Positions 35,183 to 44,451 of a stretch of DNA of 64,000 nt are shown here, piece after piece; position 1 is the stretch's first letter, and each line of letters begins with the position of its first letter. Source of the DNA: JAHOYW01 sp963664605 (GTDB taxonomy: Bacteria; Verrucomicrobiota; Lentisphaeria; Victivallales; Victivallaceae); NCBI GenBank assembly GCA_963664605.1, contig OY761536.1, positions 1,240,001-1,304,000 of the forward strand, in the 5' to 3' direction. The position numbers and the translations under genes are program-made. The notes below the pieces were generated by a model. The model saw only the letters and a program-made list of their open reading frames with translations. It made no database searches and was not told the origin of the DNA.

Positions 35183-35785
35183 TCAGACGAACAGAAAATT
35201 CTTTATTCCGGTAAAGATGACTTGTGCAGCGATAGAGGCAAGTACCAGACCGGTTATTTTGCTAAGGATACTGATACCCTGTTTGCCGACAAGTTTCTCA
35301 ATACCGACGCCCGCAAATAATAATATCCCCATTACAATGGCGGCAGCGCTGATGCCCGCGACATTTACGAATTTAGCGGCAAGTTCTGTTTTTTCACCGC
35401 CCATGACCAGTAAAGCTCCGATTGTTCCAGGTCCCAGCGTATATGGAATTGCCATTGGAACGACTGCTATATCGCCGTGTCCCTTATCCGGCAGATCACC
35501 GCCTTTGTTTTTGCCTAAAACCAGCTCGACTGCGCTAATCATAAGGATGATTCCGGCTCCTATCCGAAAAGCATCGATAGTAATACCCATTGTACTGAAA
35601 GCCCAGTTGCCGCCGAAATAGATTAAAATGCTTAGAATCCATATCGCTCCCGTGGTTTTGTATGCCAGTATATGACGTTCTTTAGATGGTAAAGTCCGCG
35701 TTACTGCAATAAACATTGATAAGACAAAGAACGGGGTGAACAGGAAAAACAGTTTTATAAATACGCCTACGGCATCAGTAAACAT
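35183..35785 (-). CDS. marC: MarC-family integral membrane protein
   Basis: 200-residue membrane protein with six helices. The segments FRIGAGIILMISAVELVLG and AVVPMAIPYTLGPGTIGALLVM match the MarC/YchE family. Function is unresolved; family members have been loosely linked to export or stress. The AMPLA-like 'P-AIP-TLGPG' motif is intact. It starts 11 bp after the serA stop and probably shares its transcript. Confidence 0.9.
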   Translation of the reverse strand: MFTDAVGVFIKLFFLFTPFFVLSMFIAVTRTLPSKERHILAYKTTGAIWILSILIYFGGNWAFSTMGITIDAFRIGAGIILMISAVELVLGKNKGGDLPDKGHGDIAVVPMAIPYTLGPGTIGALLVMGGEKTELAAKFVNVAGISAAAIVMGILLFAGVGIEKLVGKQGISILSKITGLVLASIAAQVIFTGIKNFLFV

Positions 35786-35796
35786 TCACAGACCTC

Positions 35797-36984
35797 TTAT
35801 TTAATCATTACTTGAATGATGTTTTCAGCGCTGGCTATATCGGTAATGACTTCATTACTGGGAGCCGTGTCCAGGCGTAAAGCACATGATGCCGCCTGAT
35901 CTCCTTCAAAAATGGTGTTTTCCATCTCTTCGACATTGATCCCGGCATTTTTAAGTTTGTCCAGGACGCCAGCCAAAACACCGACCTGGTTATAATGACG
36001 GACTACCAGGCTTTTGACTGCTTTGGATTTGGCGCAGACATTGACTGCGTTTAGCGGCTTTCCGCTTTGTCTGTAGGCATCAACTATTCGCACGACCTCA
36101 TCGGCAATGGCTTCAGCGGCTTGTTCGGTTGATGCCCCGATATGCGGGGTTCCTGTAATCAATGATGCAAAATCAGTTGCTGCGAAATCAGCTTCGCCGC
36201 CTGCCGGTTCGTCTTCAAAGACATCTGCCGCGTAACGGATACCTTTAGTCTGAATTGCTTTCATGACGGCCTCAGTATCGACAACTTCGCCACGGGCGGC
36301 ATTGACAAGAATAGCGCCGTCTTTCATTTTACTTAAAAATTCGGCATTGATTAAATGTTTTGTGTCGGCATGCGCAGCCAGATGAATACATATTGCGTCA
36401 GATTTTTCCGCAACCATCAAGGGGGAATCCGCCCGGCAGATATCCAGTTCCTCCGCTTTTTCAGCAGTTAAACTGCGGGACCACGCCAGGACATTCATTT
36501 GCAGGCCTTTTGCTCTGGCAACAACAGCTTTACCGATTGCTCCCAAGCCGACAACTCCCAAAGTGCGCCCTTTTAAACCATTGGCTTTGCCATATTCTTT
36601 TTTTCGCCAGCGTCCAGCCCGTAAATCACAGGACGCATCAACGATGCGGCGGTCGGCGGCAATCATCAAACCAATTGCAAGCTCTGCTACAGCATCAGTA
36701 TTTTTGCCGGGGCAGTTGGCAACATGGATAGCGCGTTCCCCGGCGGTTTTCAAGTCAATAGTGTTTACTCCTGCTCCTGCCCGGATAATCAATGACAGCA
36801 TCGGGGCGGCGGAGATTGTTTCGGCGGTAACTTTAGTCGAACGGACGATTAATACTTCTGCGTCTTTTACATGTGCCGGCAGATCATCAGCGCCCAAATC
36901 TGGCTTGAGGCTTACCTGTGCACCCATTTTTTCGAGTTCGCTTACTGCTTTTGATGATAACTTATCAGCAATTAAAATATTCAT
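35797..36984 (-). CDS. serA: D-3-phosphoglycerate dehydrogenase
   Basis: SerA oxidises 3-phosphoglycerate to start serine synthesis. The 395-residue protein has the D-isomer-specific 2-hydroxyacid dehydrogenase signatures. These are the NAD loop GLGAIGKAV, the catalytic Arg in NAARGEVVD, Glu in DVFEDEP, and His in GTPHIGASTEQA. A C-terminal ACT-like domain (NQVGVLAGVLDKLKNAGINVEEM) suggests serine feedback control; length fits the type II form without the larger intervening domain. GGAGAA precedes the ATG. It is divergent from frr across 213 bp of AT-rich sequence. Confidence 0.92.
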   Translation of the reverse strand: MNILIADKLSSKAVSELEKMGAQVSLKPDLGADDLPAHVKDAEVLIVRSTKVTAETISAAPMLSLIIRAGAGVNTIDLKTAGERAIHVANCPGKNTDAVAELAIGLMIAADRRIVDASCDLRAGRWRKKEYGKANGLKGRTLGVVGLGAIGKAVVARAKGLQMNVLAWSRSLTAEKAEELDICRADSPLMVAEKSDAICIHLAAHADTKHLINAEFLSKMKDGAILVNAARGEVVDTEAVMKAIQTKGIRYAADVFEDEPAGGEADFAATDFASLITGTPHIGASTEQAAEAIADEVVRIVDAYRQSGKPLNAVNVCAKSKAVKSLVVRHYNQVGVLAGVLDKLKNAGINVEEMENTIFEGDQAASCALRLDTAPSNEVITDIASAENIIQVMIK

Positions 36985-37197
36985 TGACTGTTCTCCAATT
37001 TTTAAAAAGAAACTATTTGGTTTGTTTTATTGTCTCACTTGATTATAGTTCATTAATACTGTTTCTTCAAGTCTTGATAAATTTTTATCTTGTTTTTTTA
37101 TTAATAATTAATAAATTGAGCTATTGGATTTGAATTTTCCGCCTTGAGTCTTAATTTAATAGATACAACTTGTTATTAATAAACGGGGAACATAGTC

Positions 37198-37764
37198 ATG
37201 GATATAGAAATTGACTTATTGATGGATCATCTCGAAGAAGAAATGATGAACGCGGAAGAAGCAATGCAGCGAGACTTTTCTACAGTTCGCACTGGTAAAG
37301 CTTCTCCAGGCCTGGTTGAGAATCTTAATGTCGATTATTACGGTACTCCGACTCGTTTGAAAGAGTTGGCCGGAATCACTGTTCCTGAACCGCGTATGTT
37401 GGTTATTCAGCCGTGGGACCCTTCTTCCATTGCCTTGATTGAAAAAGCGATCAATGCTTCGAATATCGGCATTACTCCGGTAAATGATGGACGCATCCTG
37501 CGCCTGCCGATGCCGGAGCTTACTGAAGAACGCCGTAATTCGTTAGTAAAACAGGTGAAACTGCGTTCTGAAGATGCCAAAATAAGCATCCGTAATATCC
37601 GTCGTGAAGGAAATGACCTTGCTAAGAAATCTCAGAAAAAAAGTGAAATCACAGAGGACGACCTGAAAGATATGCTCAATGATATTCAGGAGCTTACTGA
37701 TAAATATATTAAAAAAATTGACGATATTTTTGCTTCAAAAGAACAGGATCTGTTGAGCGTTTAA
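37198..37764 (+). CDS. frr: Ribosome recycling factor
   Basis: RRF works with EF-G to split the post-termination ribosome. The 188-residue protein shows the expected three-helix bundle and beta domain: FSTVRTGKASPGLVENL, VDYYGTPTRLKELAGI, PEPRMLVIQPWD, INASNIGITPVNDGRILRLPMPELTEERR, and VRNIRRE-like SIRNIRREGND. Length is usual. pyrH and tsf, its frequent neighbours, are not here. It is followed after 26 bp by a GT-C membrane glycosyltransferase gene. Confidence 0.97.
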   Translation: MDIEIDLLMDHLEEEMMNAEEAMQRDFSTVRTGKASPGLVENLNVDYYGTPTRLKELAGITVPEPRMLVIQPWDPSSIALIEKAINASNIGITPVNDGRILRLPMPELTEERRNSLVKQVKLRSEDAKISIRNIRREGNDLAKKSQKKSEITEDDLKDMLNDIQELTDKYIKKIDDIFASKEQDLLSV

Positions 37765-37790
37765 GCATAATCCGCAACAGGTATTTGCTT

Positions 37791-39728
37791 ATGCTTAAAT
37801 ACTTCAAGAATAAAAAATTCATAATCCTGCTTTTAGGAATTGCGCTTGTCGCGCTGGCTTTGCGTTTGGGGACGGCATACGATCTCCAGACAGCCAATAA
37901 CGGCAGGAATGCGGTTAACATACCGTCGCCATATACTGATATGGCGACGTATAAAAGACTTGCCGAGTTGATTTCGCAAGGCGATTTCAAGGATCCCTTC
38001 TACCTCAGTAACTCGCATAAATACCAGCCGTTTTACAATTCTGTTTTTCTGCCTTTAATATATTTGACATTGGGATATTCCATCTGGGCTGTACTTATAG
38101 CTCAAAGCATAATTGGCGCTGCTACGGTTTATCTGGTAGGTCTATCCACCGCCAAGATATGGAACCGGCAGGCTGCTGTCATAGCCGCGCTGATGACGGC
38201 ATTTTCACAAATATTGATCCTGTATACGCCATATTTGCTGGTTGCCACTTTGCAGGCATTTTGGCTTACTTTGATCCTTTATTCTACTGTTACCGCATAT
38301 AATTCAGGGAAAAAACTGCATTGGGCAGTGTGCGCGTTGATCGTGAGCTGTGCGATTCTTTCGCGCGGAAACGTGTGGTTTATGGTTCCGGGAGTCATTG
38401 TTGTGGCAATTTACTCGCTGGTGCTGAAAAAATATAAGTCCGGGAATTTATGGGAAAAAATCTGGAAAAGTTCTGTTGCCGCATTGATTTTTTTAGCTAT
38501 TGTTATTTTGCCTCAACTTCCCTTTGCCTACCGCAATTCGGTATTACTCGGCAGGTTGTGCGGCCCTTCAAGCGATGCACCGACGGTATTGAGTTTGGGC
38601 AACACGCCAGAATCGCCGCCTGGCGGCCGTGAGGAGGGATGGGGCCCCGGCCCGATGGAATATCCGCCGACTTATCAGGTGTGGGCGGCTAAAAATTCTC
38701 CGGTCAGCGTGCCAGCCCGTATTTGGAAATGGTTTTGGCAGGAACCTTTGGCGTATATAGAGCTGAATTACAGAAAACTGCTGCTTTTCTGGGATTATCG
38801 GGAAATACCTAATAATGTTTCCCTTGACTTTGCCTTAAAACAAAGCAAATTTCTTTCATATGGTTTTTTATGGACTGTATTTATCCTCATTCCGGCTTTA
38901 ACTGGGATATATGTATTGACCTGGCGCAGTTTAAAAAAACATGATATGAAAATGCTGCTCCTTTTGTATCTTATTCTTTCCTACTGCTTGTCAACGATAG
39001 CTTTTTATATCCTTGCCCGTTTCAGGGCTCCTTTGGTTCCGTTACTGGCGGTTCTCGGAGGTATATTTATAAATCGTGTTTATCGTGTCTGCAAGAAAGA
39101 CCGGCGTAATTTGTATATACCGTATATAATAGCTTTCAGCTTGAGTATTTATATATGCTTTCTTGCATACGATACCTATCGTTACGAATATGAATCCGGC
39201 ATTATCCGTGAAGTCCGTCCGAACGGTGTCCGGGTTGCGATGGGGCATGATAAAATAATGTATCTGGATAATGGCCCCAGAACTTTTGGCGGCTGGTCTC
39301 CAGTAGGGTTTCCGCGTGGACTTGAACTTGAAAAACACTTTAAAATCGGCAATATTCCCAAAAACGCGGTTGCTGAACTGGAATTCACCCTGGCTTTTAT
39401 GGAACCCGGCGAAGCTACCCTTAAAGTTAATAATAAATATGAAAGATTTATTTCTTCGCATTCCGGCCCGTTAACTAAAACTTTCAAAATTCAACTTCCA
39501 AGCACCGGAGTTGTTCATATTAGTTTAGTTTCATCGACTAGCAATGTATTCTTTATAGTCGATAAACAAAGAAATTATGGTCGTTCAATAATCAATGACC
39601 AGCCCATAGATGGAGAGATAGTCTGCCGTCTTTTTATTTCTCCGGCTTCAACAAAAATAAAGAACGAAAATAAACAAGAGTTGTCAACTCCTGTAGAAGC
39701 CCAGATCACTTTTGCCGTTTGCAATTAA
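37791..39728 (+). CDS. GT-C (PMT/GT39-like) membrane glycosyltransferase
   Basis: The 645-residue protein has about 11 membrane helices in the first 430 residues and a C-terminal soluble beta-rich domain (from about 455). The first extracytoplasmic loop carries YTDMATYKRLAE, where the acidic residue matches the catalytic Asp of GT-C enzymes using polyprenyl-phosphate sugars. It probably glycosylates a protein or lipid on the outer face of the inner membrane. A TTG at 37785 is in frame, but ATG 37791 follows CAGG and is preferred. Its stop overlaps the stop of the opposing radical-SAM gene. Confidence 0.82.
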   Translation: MLKYFKNKKFIILLLGIALVALALRLGTAYDLQTANNGRNAVNIPSPYTDMATYKRLAELISQGDFKDPFYLSNSHKYQPFYNSVFLPLIYLTLGYSIWAVLIAQSIIGAATVYLVGLSTAKIWNRQAAVIAALMTAFSQILILYTPYLLVATLQAFWLTLILYSTVTAYNSGKKLHWAVCALIVSCAILSRGNVWFMVPGVIVVAIYSLVLKKYKSGNLWEKIWKSSVAALIFLAIVILPQLPFAYRNSVLLGRLCGPSSDAPTVLSLGNTPESPPGGREEGWGPGPMEYPPTYQVWAAKNSPVSVPARIWKWFWQEPLAYIELNYRKLLLFWDYREIPNNVSLDFALKQSKFLSYGFLWTVFILIPALTGIYVLTWRSLKKHDMKMLLLLYLILSYCLSTIAFYILARFRAPLVPLLAVLGGIFINRVYRVCKKDRRNLYIPYIIAFSLSIYICFLAYDTYRYEYESGIIREVRPNGVRVAMGHDKIMYLDNGPRTFGGWSPVGFPRGLELEKHFKIGNIPKNAVAELEFTLAFMEPGEATLKVNNKYERFISSHSGPLTKTFKIQLPSTGVVHISLVSSTSNVFFIVDKQRNYGRSIINDQPIDGEIVCRLFISPASTKIKNENKQELSTPVEAQITFAVCN

Positions 39729-40753
39729 TATTCAATCATATGTTCATCGACGACGGAAGGGTATTTGTTGTCGCGGCAATATTGCGGCTGCAAGGCGACT
39801 TTGCCTCCACCTTCGGGGAGATCTATAGCAAAGGTCGGTACTGCTAGAGATGAGAGCTTTGAGCGGAATTCCTTTAAAATTTCCAATCCTTTGTCAATGC
39901 CGGTGGCGAAATGCCGGACGCCGCGCACCGGGTCTACATGGTATAAATAATGCGGTTTGACTTTTATCGCGATAAGCTGGCGGAAAAGATTCTCTAAAAT
40001 TTCCGCATCATCATTAACCCCTTTGAGCAATACCGTCTGATTTAATATTGGAATACCGGCTTTGATGAATTTCCGGCAGAGGCCGATGCTTTCAGCCGTA
40101 AGTTCGCGGTGGTGATTGAAATGCGTCATCAACCATAGAGCCGGATATGACGCCAGCATTTCTATAGTTTCGGATTTAACTAAAGCGGGCAGGGTTACCG
40201 GCACGCGGCTGCCCAGGCGTAATATTGAAACAGATTCTATTGAGTTTAATTCATCCAGAATATAACGCAGTTTTTCAAAGGGCAGCATCAGAGGGTCACC
40301 ACCGGAAATCAAGACTTCTGAAATTTTCGGACTGGATCGTAAGTATGCACAGACTTCCGCCAGTTCCGCGTTGGATATGTCGGACAGTTCATTGCCGTCT
40401 GTCCAAGTCCGTTTACGGAAACAGAAACGACAGCGAGTGGCACATCGCCCTGTAGTTAAAAGAACTGCACGGTCAGGATAACGGTGAATAAGGCGCGGAA
40501 TCGGCATTTGTATTTCTTCAGCAAGCGGGTCTGAATCGCTGTTTTCATCCTTCAGCTCCTCTGGCGAAGGCATACACTGCCGCCAGATGGGGTCATCTTC
40601 TATATTCACTTCATCTGTGTTAATTAGTTTCAGATAATAATCGCTGACCAGAAGCGGATACTTTTTTTCGACCTGCTGATAATCAACAGGCGGTCGGACT
40701 TTTAAAGTCCGCGCCGCCTGTTCTGTGGATATTATGAATTTTCCGGAACTCAT
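39725..40753 (-). CDS. KamA-family radical SAM enzyme, EpmB-like
   Basis: Members are lysine 2,3-aminomutases or EpmB, which makes (R)-beta-lysine for modifying elongation factor P. The radical SAM cluster motif is CATRCRFC, and the PLP-binding region with GGDPL and LRLGSR follows. At 342 residues it equals E. coli EpmB (342) rather than clostridial aminomutase (about 416), and it keeps the EpmB-like N-terminus with FPLLVS-like YPLLVSDYYL. Neither epmA nor efp lies nearby. Its start overlaps the pgi stop by 4 bp. Confidence 0.88.
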   Translation of the reverse strand: MSSGKFIISTEQAARTLKVRPPVDYQQVEKKYPLLVSDYYLKLINTDEVNIEDDPIWRQCMPSPEELKDENSDSDPLAEEIQMPIPRLIHRYPDRAVLLTTGRCATRCRFCFRKRTWTDGNELSDISNAELAEVCAYLRSSPKISEVLISGGDPLMLPFEKLRYILDELNSIESVSILRLGSRVPVTLPALVKSETIEMLASYPALWLMTHFNHHRELTAESIGLCRKFIKAGIPILNQTVLLKGVNDDAEILENLFRQLIAIKVKPHYLYHVDPVRGVRHFATGIDKGLEILKEFRSKLSSLAVPTFAIDLPEGGGKVALQPQYCRDNKYPSVVDEHMIEY

Positions 40754-42321
40754 TTTATGCTGTATATCCAGCCTTTTTCAGCATCATATTTGCGGTTGAC
40801 GACATCACAGTTCAAAGCAGCTTTTGCCAGCAGGCCGCTTATTTCGACTTCATTATCCGCCAGTCCGGTTTTTGCCGCAAAATCCGCAACAGTACCGCTG
40901 AATTCTCCTGCTTCCATCATGGAAGCCATGAATTTCTGCCGCAGCTCGAGGATACCCTGGGCAGCGAGTTTGTATGCTTGTACGCCCGGTTGATGGAAAG
41001 CATTGATATTTATGAATTCAGCATAGACCGCAACCGCGCGTTCATACAGGGCGATAATCATTCCGAGGTTGTATTCATTAACTTCTTCAATAGTGATATT
41101 TATTGTTTGACGGCCTTTATTGCGCAGTGCTGTTGACAACCCTTCCTGAAAGCCGTGCAGATAGGTTCCCATGCTGGATGATTCATCGATGGGCAGAACC
41201 ATTGAATCCCGCAGGACTTCAATGAAGGTAATAAAGAAATCGTCACGGCCGTCATTCAACTGCTGGATAAAGGCATGGGCGTCGGTTCCGCCTTTGTTGC
41301 CAAAAACATTCAAACCCTGATGTACTGTTTTGCCGTCGAGGTCTTTTTCCTTTCCAAGACTTTCCATAACCAACTGCTGGAAGTAGCGCGACAGGAGTAT
41401 CAAACGGTCAGAATAAGGTACAATAACCATATTGCGGTCGCCTTTGCCTTTTCCGGCAATAAACCACATAGCCGCCAGCATATAGGCTGGATTCACGCAG
41501 TAATCCTCATTGCGGGTCCATTCATCCATGAAAGCCGCGCCGTCAAGGAATTGTTTGAAATCAATACCCGCCAGCGCTGCCGGGAGATGTCCGACAATAC
41601 TTGTTTCGCTGGTGCGTCCGCCGATGGATTCAGCCATTTCGAAAACTTTCAGCCAGGAATCTTCTTCAGCATGCTTCCAGAGTTTGCTGTCTTTCATGGT
41701 GACGGCTGCGGCGTGTTTCGCGAAGTCTACACCCTGTTCATCATAATAGTCTTCAAGGGCAATCATGTTATTACGGGTTTCCTGTGTGCCGCCGGATTTG
41801 GAAACAGTTGCAACCAGGGTCGTTGCTGGATCAATTACCGCCAGCGCATCCGCAAATCCCGCGGAATCCGTATTGTCTAGAAAATAAATCTTTAAGTTGC
41901 TTTTGCGGTCGGCTTCCTTCAATTCATTCCAATATGGACCGTTTATCGCGAACTGCATAAGCTGCGGCCCCAGCGCTGAACCGCCGATACCGTTGACGAT
42001 CAATGAGCGGAACCGTCCGCCTTGCCCGGTTATTTTGCCGGACCGGACAGCTTCAGCGAATTCCTCGACGGCTTTGAATTCTTTGCTTCCCGGATAGGCT
42101 TTACGGTCGGAAAAGTGGGTTACCTGCCGGTTTTCATCCGGGTTTTTGATTTCTCCGGCTTCGATGCGTGCCATTTCACGTTTGGCGCGTTCAAATTTAT
42201 CCGCCATTGAATCCAAGTCGGCATCTGAAAATTTCATTCCGGCAAAAGAAATTGAAAAACCGCTGTTTCCATCGGTCATTGTGTATTTTCGATTACGTTC
42301 GATCCATTCTTGAGATTGCAT
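40750..42321 (-). CDS. pgi: Glucose-6-phosphate isomerase
   Basis: Pgi interconverts glucose-6-phosphate and fructose-6-phosphate. The 523-residue protein shows GIGGSALGPQLM, the phosphate-binding SKSGGTQETRNN, a catalytic Glu region SETSIVGHL, GNKGGTDAHAFIQQ with the catalytic His, and QPGVQAYKLAAQ with the catalytic Lys. The N-terminus is shorter than in E. coli. Its stop is coupled to the EpmB-like gene. Together with fbaA and the galK module it gives the lower part of hexose metabolism in this window. Confidence 0.95.
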   Translation of the reverse strand: MQSQEWIERNRKYTMTDGNSGFSISFAGMKFSDADLDSMADKFERAKREMARIEAGEIKNPDENRQVTHFSDRKAYPGSKEFKAVEEFAEAVRSGKITGQGGRFRSLIVNGIGGSALGPQLMQFAINGPYWNELKEADRKSNLKIYFLDNTDSAGFADALAVIDPATTLVATVSKSGGTQETRNNMIALEDYYDEQGVDFAKHAAAVTMKDSKLWKHAEEDSWLKVFEMAESIGGRTSETSIVGHLPAALAGIDFKQFLDGAAFMDEWTRNEDYCVNPAYMLAAMWFIAGKGKGDRNMVIVPYSDRLILLSRYFQQLVMESLGKEKDLDGKTVHQGLNVFGNKGGTDAHAFIQQLNDGRDDFFITFIEVLRDSMVLPIDESSSMGTYLHGFQEGLSTALRNKGRQTINITIEEVNEYNLGMIIALYERAVAVYAEFININAFHQPGVQAYKLAAQGILELRQKFMASMMEAGEFSGTVADFAAKTGLADNEVEISGLLAKAALNCDVVNRKYDAEKGWIYSIK

Positions 42322-42378
42322 AGTATTTTAATCCTGTTTTTGATTGAATAGTGAACTATAACAATACTCGTAAATGTC

Positions 42379-42401
42379 AAAAAATAAAGCGTATATGCTT
42401 T
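42379..42401 (-). terminator. Weak candidate terminator after the GH172 gene
   Basis: On the minus strand AAAGC and GCTTT (42401-42386) form a 5-bp stem with a 6-nt loop, followed by ATTTTTT. The stem is short, so this is only a possibility. Confidence 0.35.
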
Positions 42402-42426
42402 TATAATTACTACTTTTTTCTGCTTC

Positions 42427-43530
42427 TTATATTATTTCAAGGTAATCGCGGTCAGGCAGTTCCGGGAAGGGGGCAGTTGGCATTGTCTGATACCAGTACG
42501 CAACGGAACAGATATCATGCATTCCGGGCAGAAAACGGCCGCCGTTACTCCACCCGAGGGCTTGAATGGTAACTTTCAGGTCTTTCTTGAAACGTATCGG
42601 GTCCATGACATGCCAGCGGTACATCGAATGCCGCAAGTTGGCCTGATAACGCCCGTCCGGTTTGACGACCTGATGCATTCCAAGGAAGGGGGTGGAATAT
42701 ATTTGGTATTGCTCATCCACATCCCAGTTATATGAACCGCCAAAATAATCCTCAGTTCCGGTTCCGCAAATGGTTGGGAATTTGTCGTCGCCGTCAATAA
42801 AAAACTTAATTTCTCCTTCGCCCCACCAACCGTTATTGTTGATGCCCCAGCCCATTGAAGTCCCGACATAATGCCCCTGGCCTTCAACTTTGTCGACAAT
42901 GGTATAGACTTCTTTGTATGGCAGAGGGTTGATCCGGCGGAACTGGGCGTGAAAATATGCCGCGTTTTCGGGAACGGCGGTTAAGGCGTAGTTTATCTGG
43001 AAGTAGAGTCCGCCAGATTCAGTCGGATGGGTGTTTTCCATAGTTATCCTGCAATGCTTATGAAACGGCATTTCCCAGAAACAGTTCATGCCGTTTTTGG
43101 GATTTACTGATACAGGCATGGAGTTTAAGCGGGGGAAATGTTCCGTGGTCCGCGGATTTTTTCTTGAATCCATCCACGGACAGGCAAAAAAATCGCTTGC
43201 CGGGCATTCGACGGATGGATTTTCCTGTCTGTCCCAGTAAATGCGCAAAATAAAGTTTCTTCCGATAGTTCCGGTCATCCAGATGCTTTGAATAGCACCG
43301 GGCCCGTCAATATCAGCCATCACAAAAGTTTCTCCAGGTTTAATTGGATCCCAGGCATGGCATTTCCAGCCGGTTCCGAGATCCCTTGCCGGCCCGTCCG
43401 GTTTTGCCGGAGCTATGCCGCCTTTGCCTTTTTCACCTGTACGGTTTTCTGAAGATATTGAACGGGTTTCAGCGTTGCTCAGCAGGGATAAATTTCCCAA
43501 GCTCATTCCCAAACCATTAAAATTACGCAT
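42427..43530 (-). CDS. DUF2961 / glycoside hydrolase family 172 protein
   Basis: DUF2961 proteins include the fructofuranose- and arabinofuranose-acting GH172 enzymes. The 367-residue protein has DIDGPGAIQSIWMTG near residue 73, GWWGEGEIKFFIDGD and CGTGTEDYFGGSYN; the Glu residues in the last two segments match the catalytic pair described for the family. It has no signal peptide, so it acts on imported sugar or is exported by another route. An AraC regulator is divergent at 43639. The substrate cannot be told. Confidence 0.88.
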   Translation of the reverse strand: MRNFNGLGMSLGNLSLLSNAETRSISSENRTGEKGKGGIAPAKPDGPARDLGTGWKCHAWDPIKPGETFVMADIDGPGAIQSIWMTGTIGRNFILRIYWDRQENPSVECPASDFFACPWMDSRKNPRTTEHFPRLNSMPVSVNPKNGMNCFWEMPFHKHCRITMENTHPTESGGLYFQINYALTAVPENAAYFHAQFRRINPLPYKEVYTIVDKVEGQGHYVGTSMGWGINNNGWWGEGEIKFFIDGDDKFPTICGTGTEDYFGGSYNWDVDEQYQIYSTPFLGMHQVVKPDGRYQANLRHSMYRWHVMDPIRFKKDLKVTIQALGWSNGGRFLPGMHDICSVAYWYQTMPTAPFPELPDRDYLEII

Positions 43531-43638
43531 TTTTAAAGTTCCTTTATGTTTGTATTTTATAATTGTTAGTGTATTGATATTATAGTTATTTTAAGCTTAA
43601 ATGGAATGTGTTATTCTATGTAAAATTTGTAGTTTATT

Positions 43639-44451
43639 ATGAAAGTTTTGAGATCGTTCAAACATTTTTATCGAAATCCCGTAAAAACAGGAAAATTTGT
43701 AATCAACGGTATTGGAGTCTGTGAAGACATGGCGCCGGGAATTGTCAATCGTCCGGGTGGAACCGGTGATTCATTGCTTATGCTGTTTCATGATGAGGCT
43801 ATTGTCAATATGAAAGACGGAATTCTAAAGGTTTCTCCCGGGTCTTTGATATACTGGGAAAAATGCGGGCATTATTATGGGAATCCTGATATTCCATGGC
43901 GGCATTCCTGGATTCATTTTGATGGTTCTGATGCCTATGAAATCCTGCGCCTTGCGGGATTACATCCTTTTCAAATCATTAGCCCACCTGTACAAATTGT
44001 GGAAAAACTATTGTCGGAAATTGACAACGAGATAACTATGCCGCTGCCGGATGTATTAATTATTCGCGACCGTTTTGAAATATTTATCAGGGAAATTATC
44101 AGGTCCGGAGCCAGAGGTAAAAATACTGTACATATCCCTGAGCGTTTGATTGAAGTCAGACAATATATTGAAGATAATTACCGGGAATCTTTATCATTGT
44201 CCGGAATCGCCCGCCGTTTTTCAATTTCTCCTCCGCATCTGTCGGCTGAATTTAAGCGCTGGTTCGGGATTTCACCCGGTAAATATTTGATAGAATACCG
44301 TTTGCATGAAGCTGAAATCCTGCTGAAAGACAATAATCTGCAAATTGCTGATATTGCAGAACGGGTAGGGTGGTATGATGTTTACCATTTCTCAAAAATA
44401 TTCAAGAAACATCGCGGAGTTCCGCCGAGTTCAATGCGCAATAAGATTTAA
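43639..44451 (+). CDS. AraC-family transcriptional regulator
   Basis: 270-residue regulator with an N-terminal cupin-like sensor (GSLIYWEKCGHYYG, then WRHSWIHFDG) and a C-terminal AraC DNA-binding domain (YRESLSLSGIARRFSISPPHLSAEF, then LQIADIAERVG and YHFSKIFKKHRG). The WIHFDG pattern is shared with the other two AraC proteins in the window. It is divergent from the GH172 gene and likely controls it. Its stop overlaps the stop of the convergent TPR gene by 4 bp. Confidence 0.9.
   Translation: MKVLRSFKHFYRNPVKTGKFVINGIGVCEDMAPGIVNRPGGTGDSLLMLFHDEAIVNMKDGILKVSPGSLIYWEKCGHYYGNPDIPWRHSWIHFDGSDAYEILRLAGLHPFQIISPPVQIVEKLLSEIDNEITMPLPDVLIIRDRFEIFIREIIRSGARGKNTVHIPERLIEVRQYIEDNYRESLSLSGIARRFSISPPHLSAEFKRWFGISPGKYLIEYRLHEAEILLKDNNLQIADIAERVGWYDVYHFSKIFKKHRGVPPSSMRNKI

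Noticed and set aside
36985..37197. Terminator-like GATAA/TTATC hairpin followed by T-run in the serA-frr gap
   Set aside because: Stem is short and only A/T; it lies between two divergent starts, where a terminator has no obvious role.
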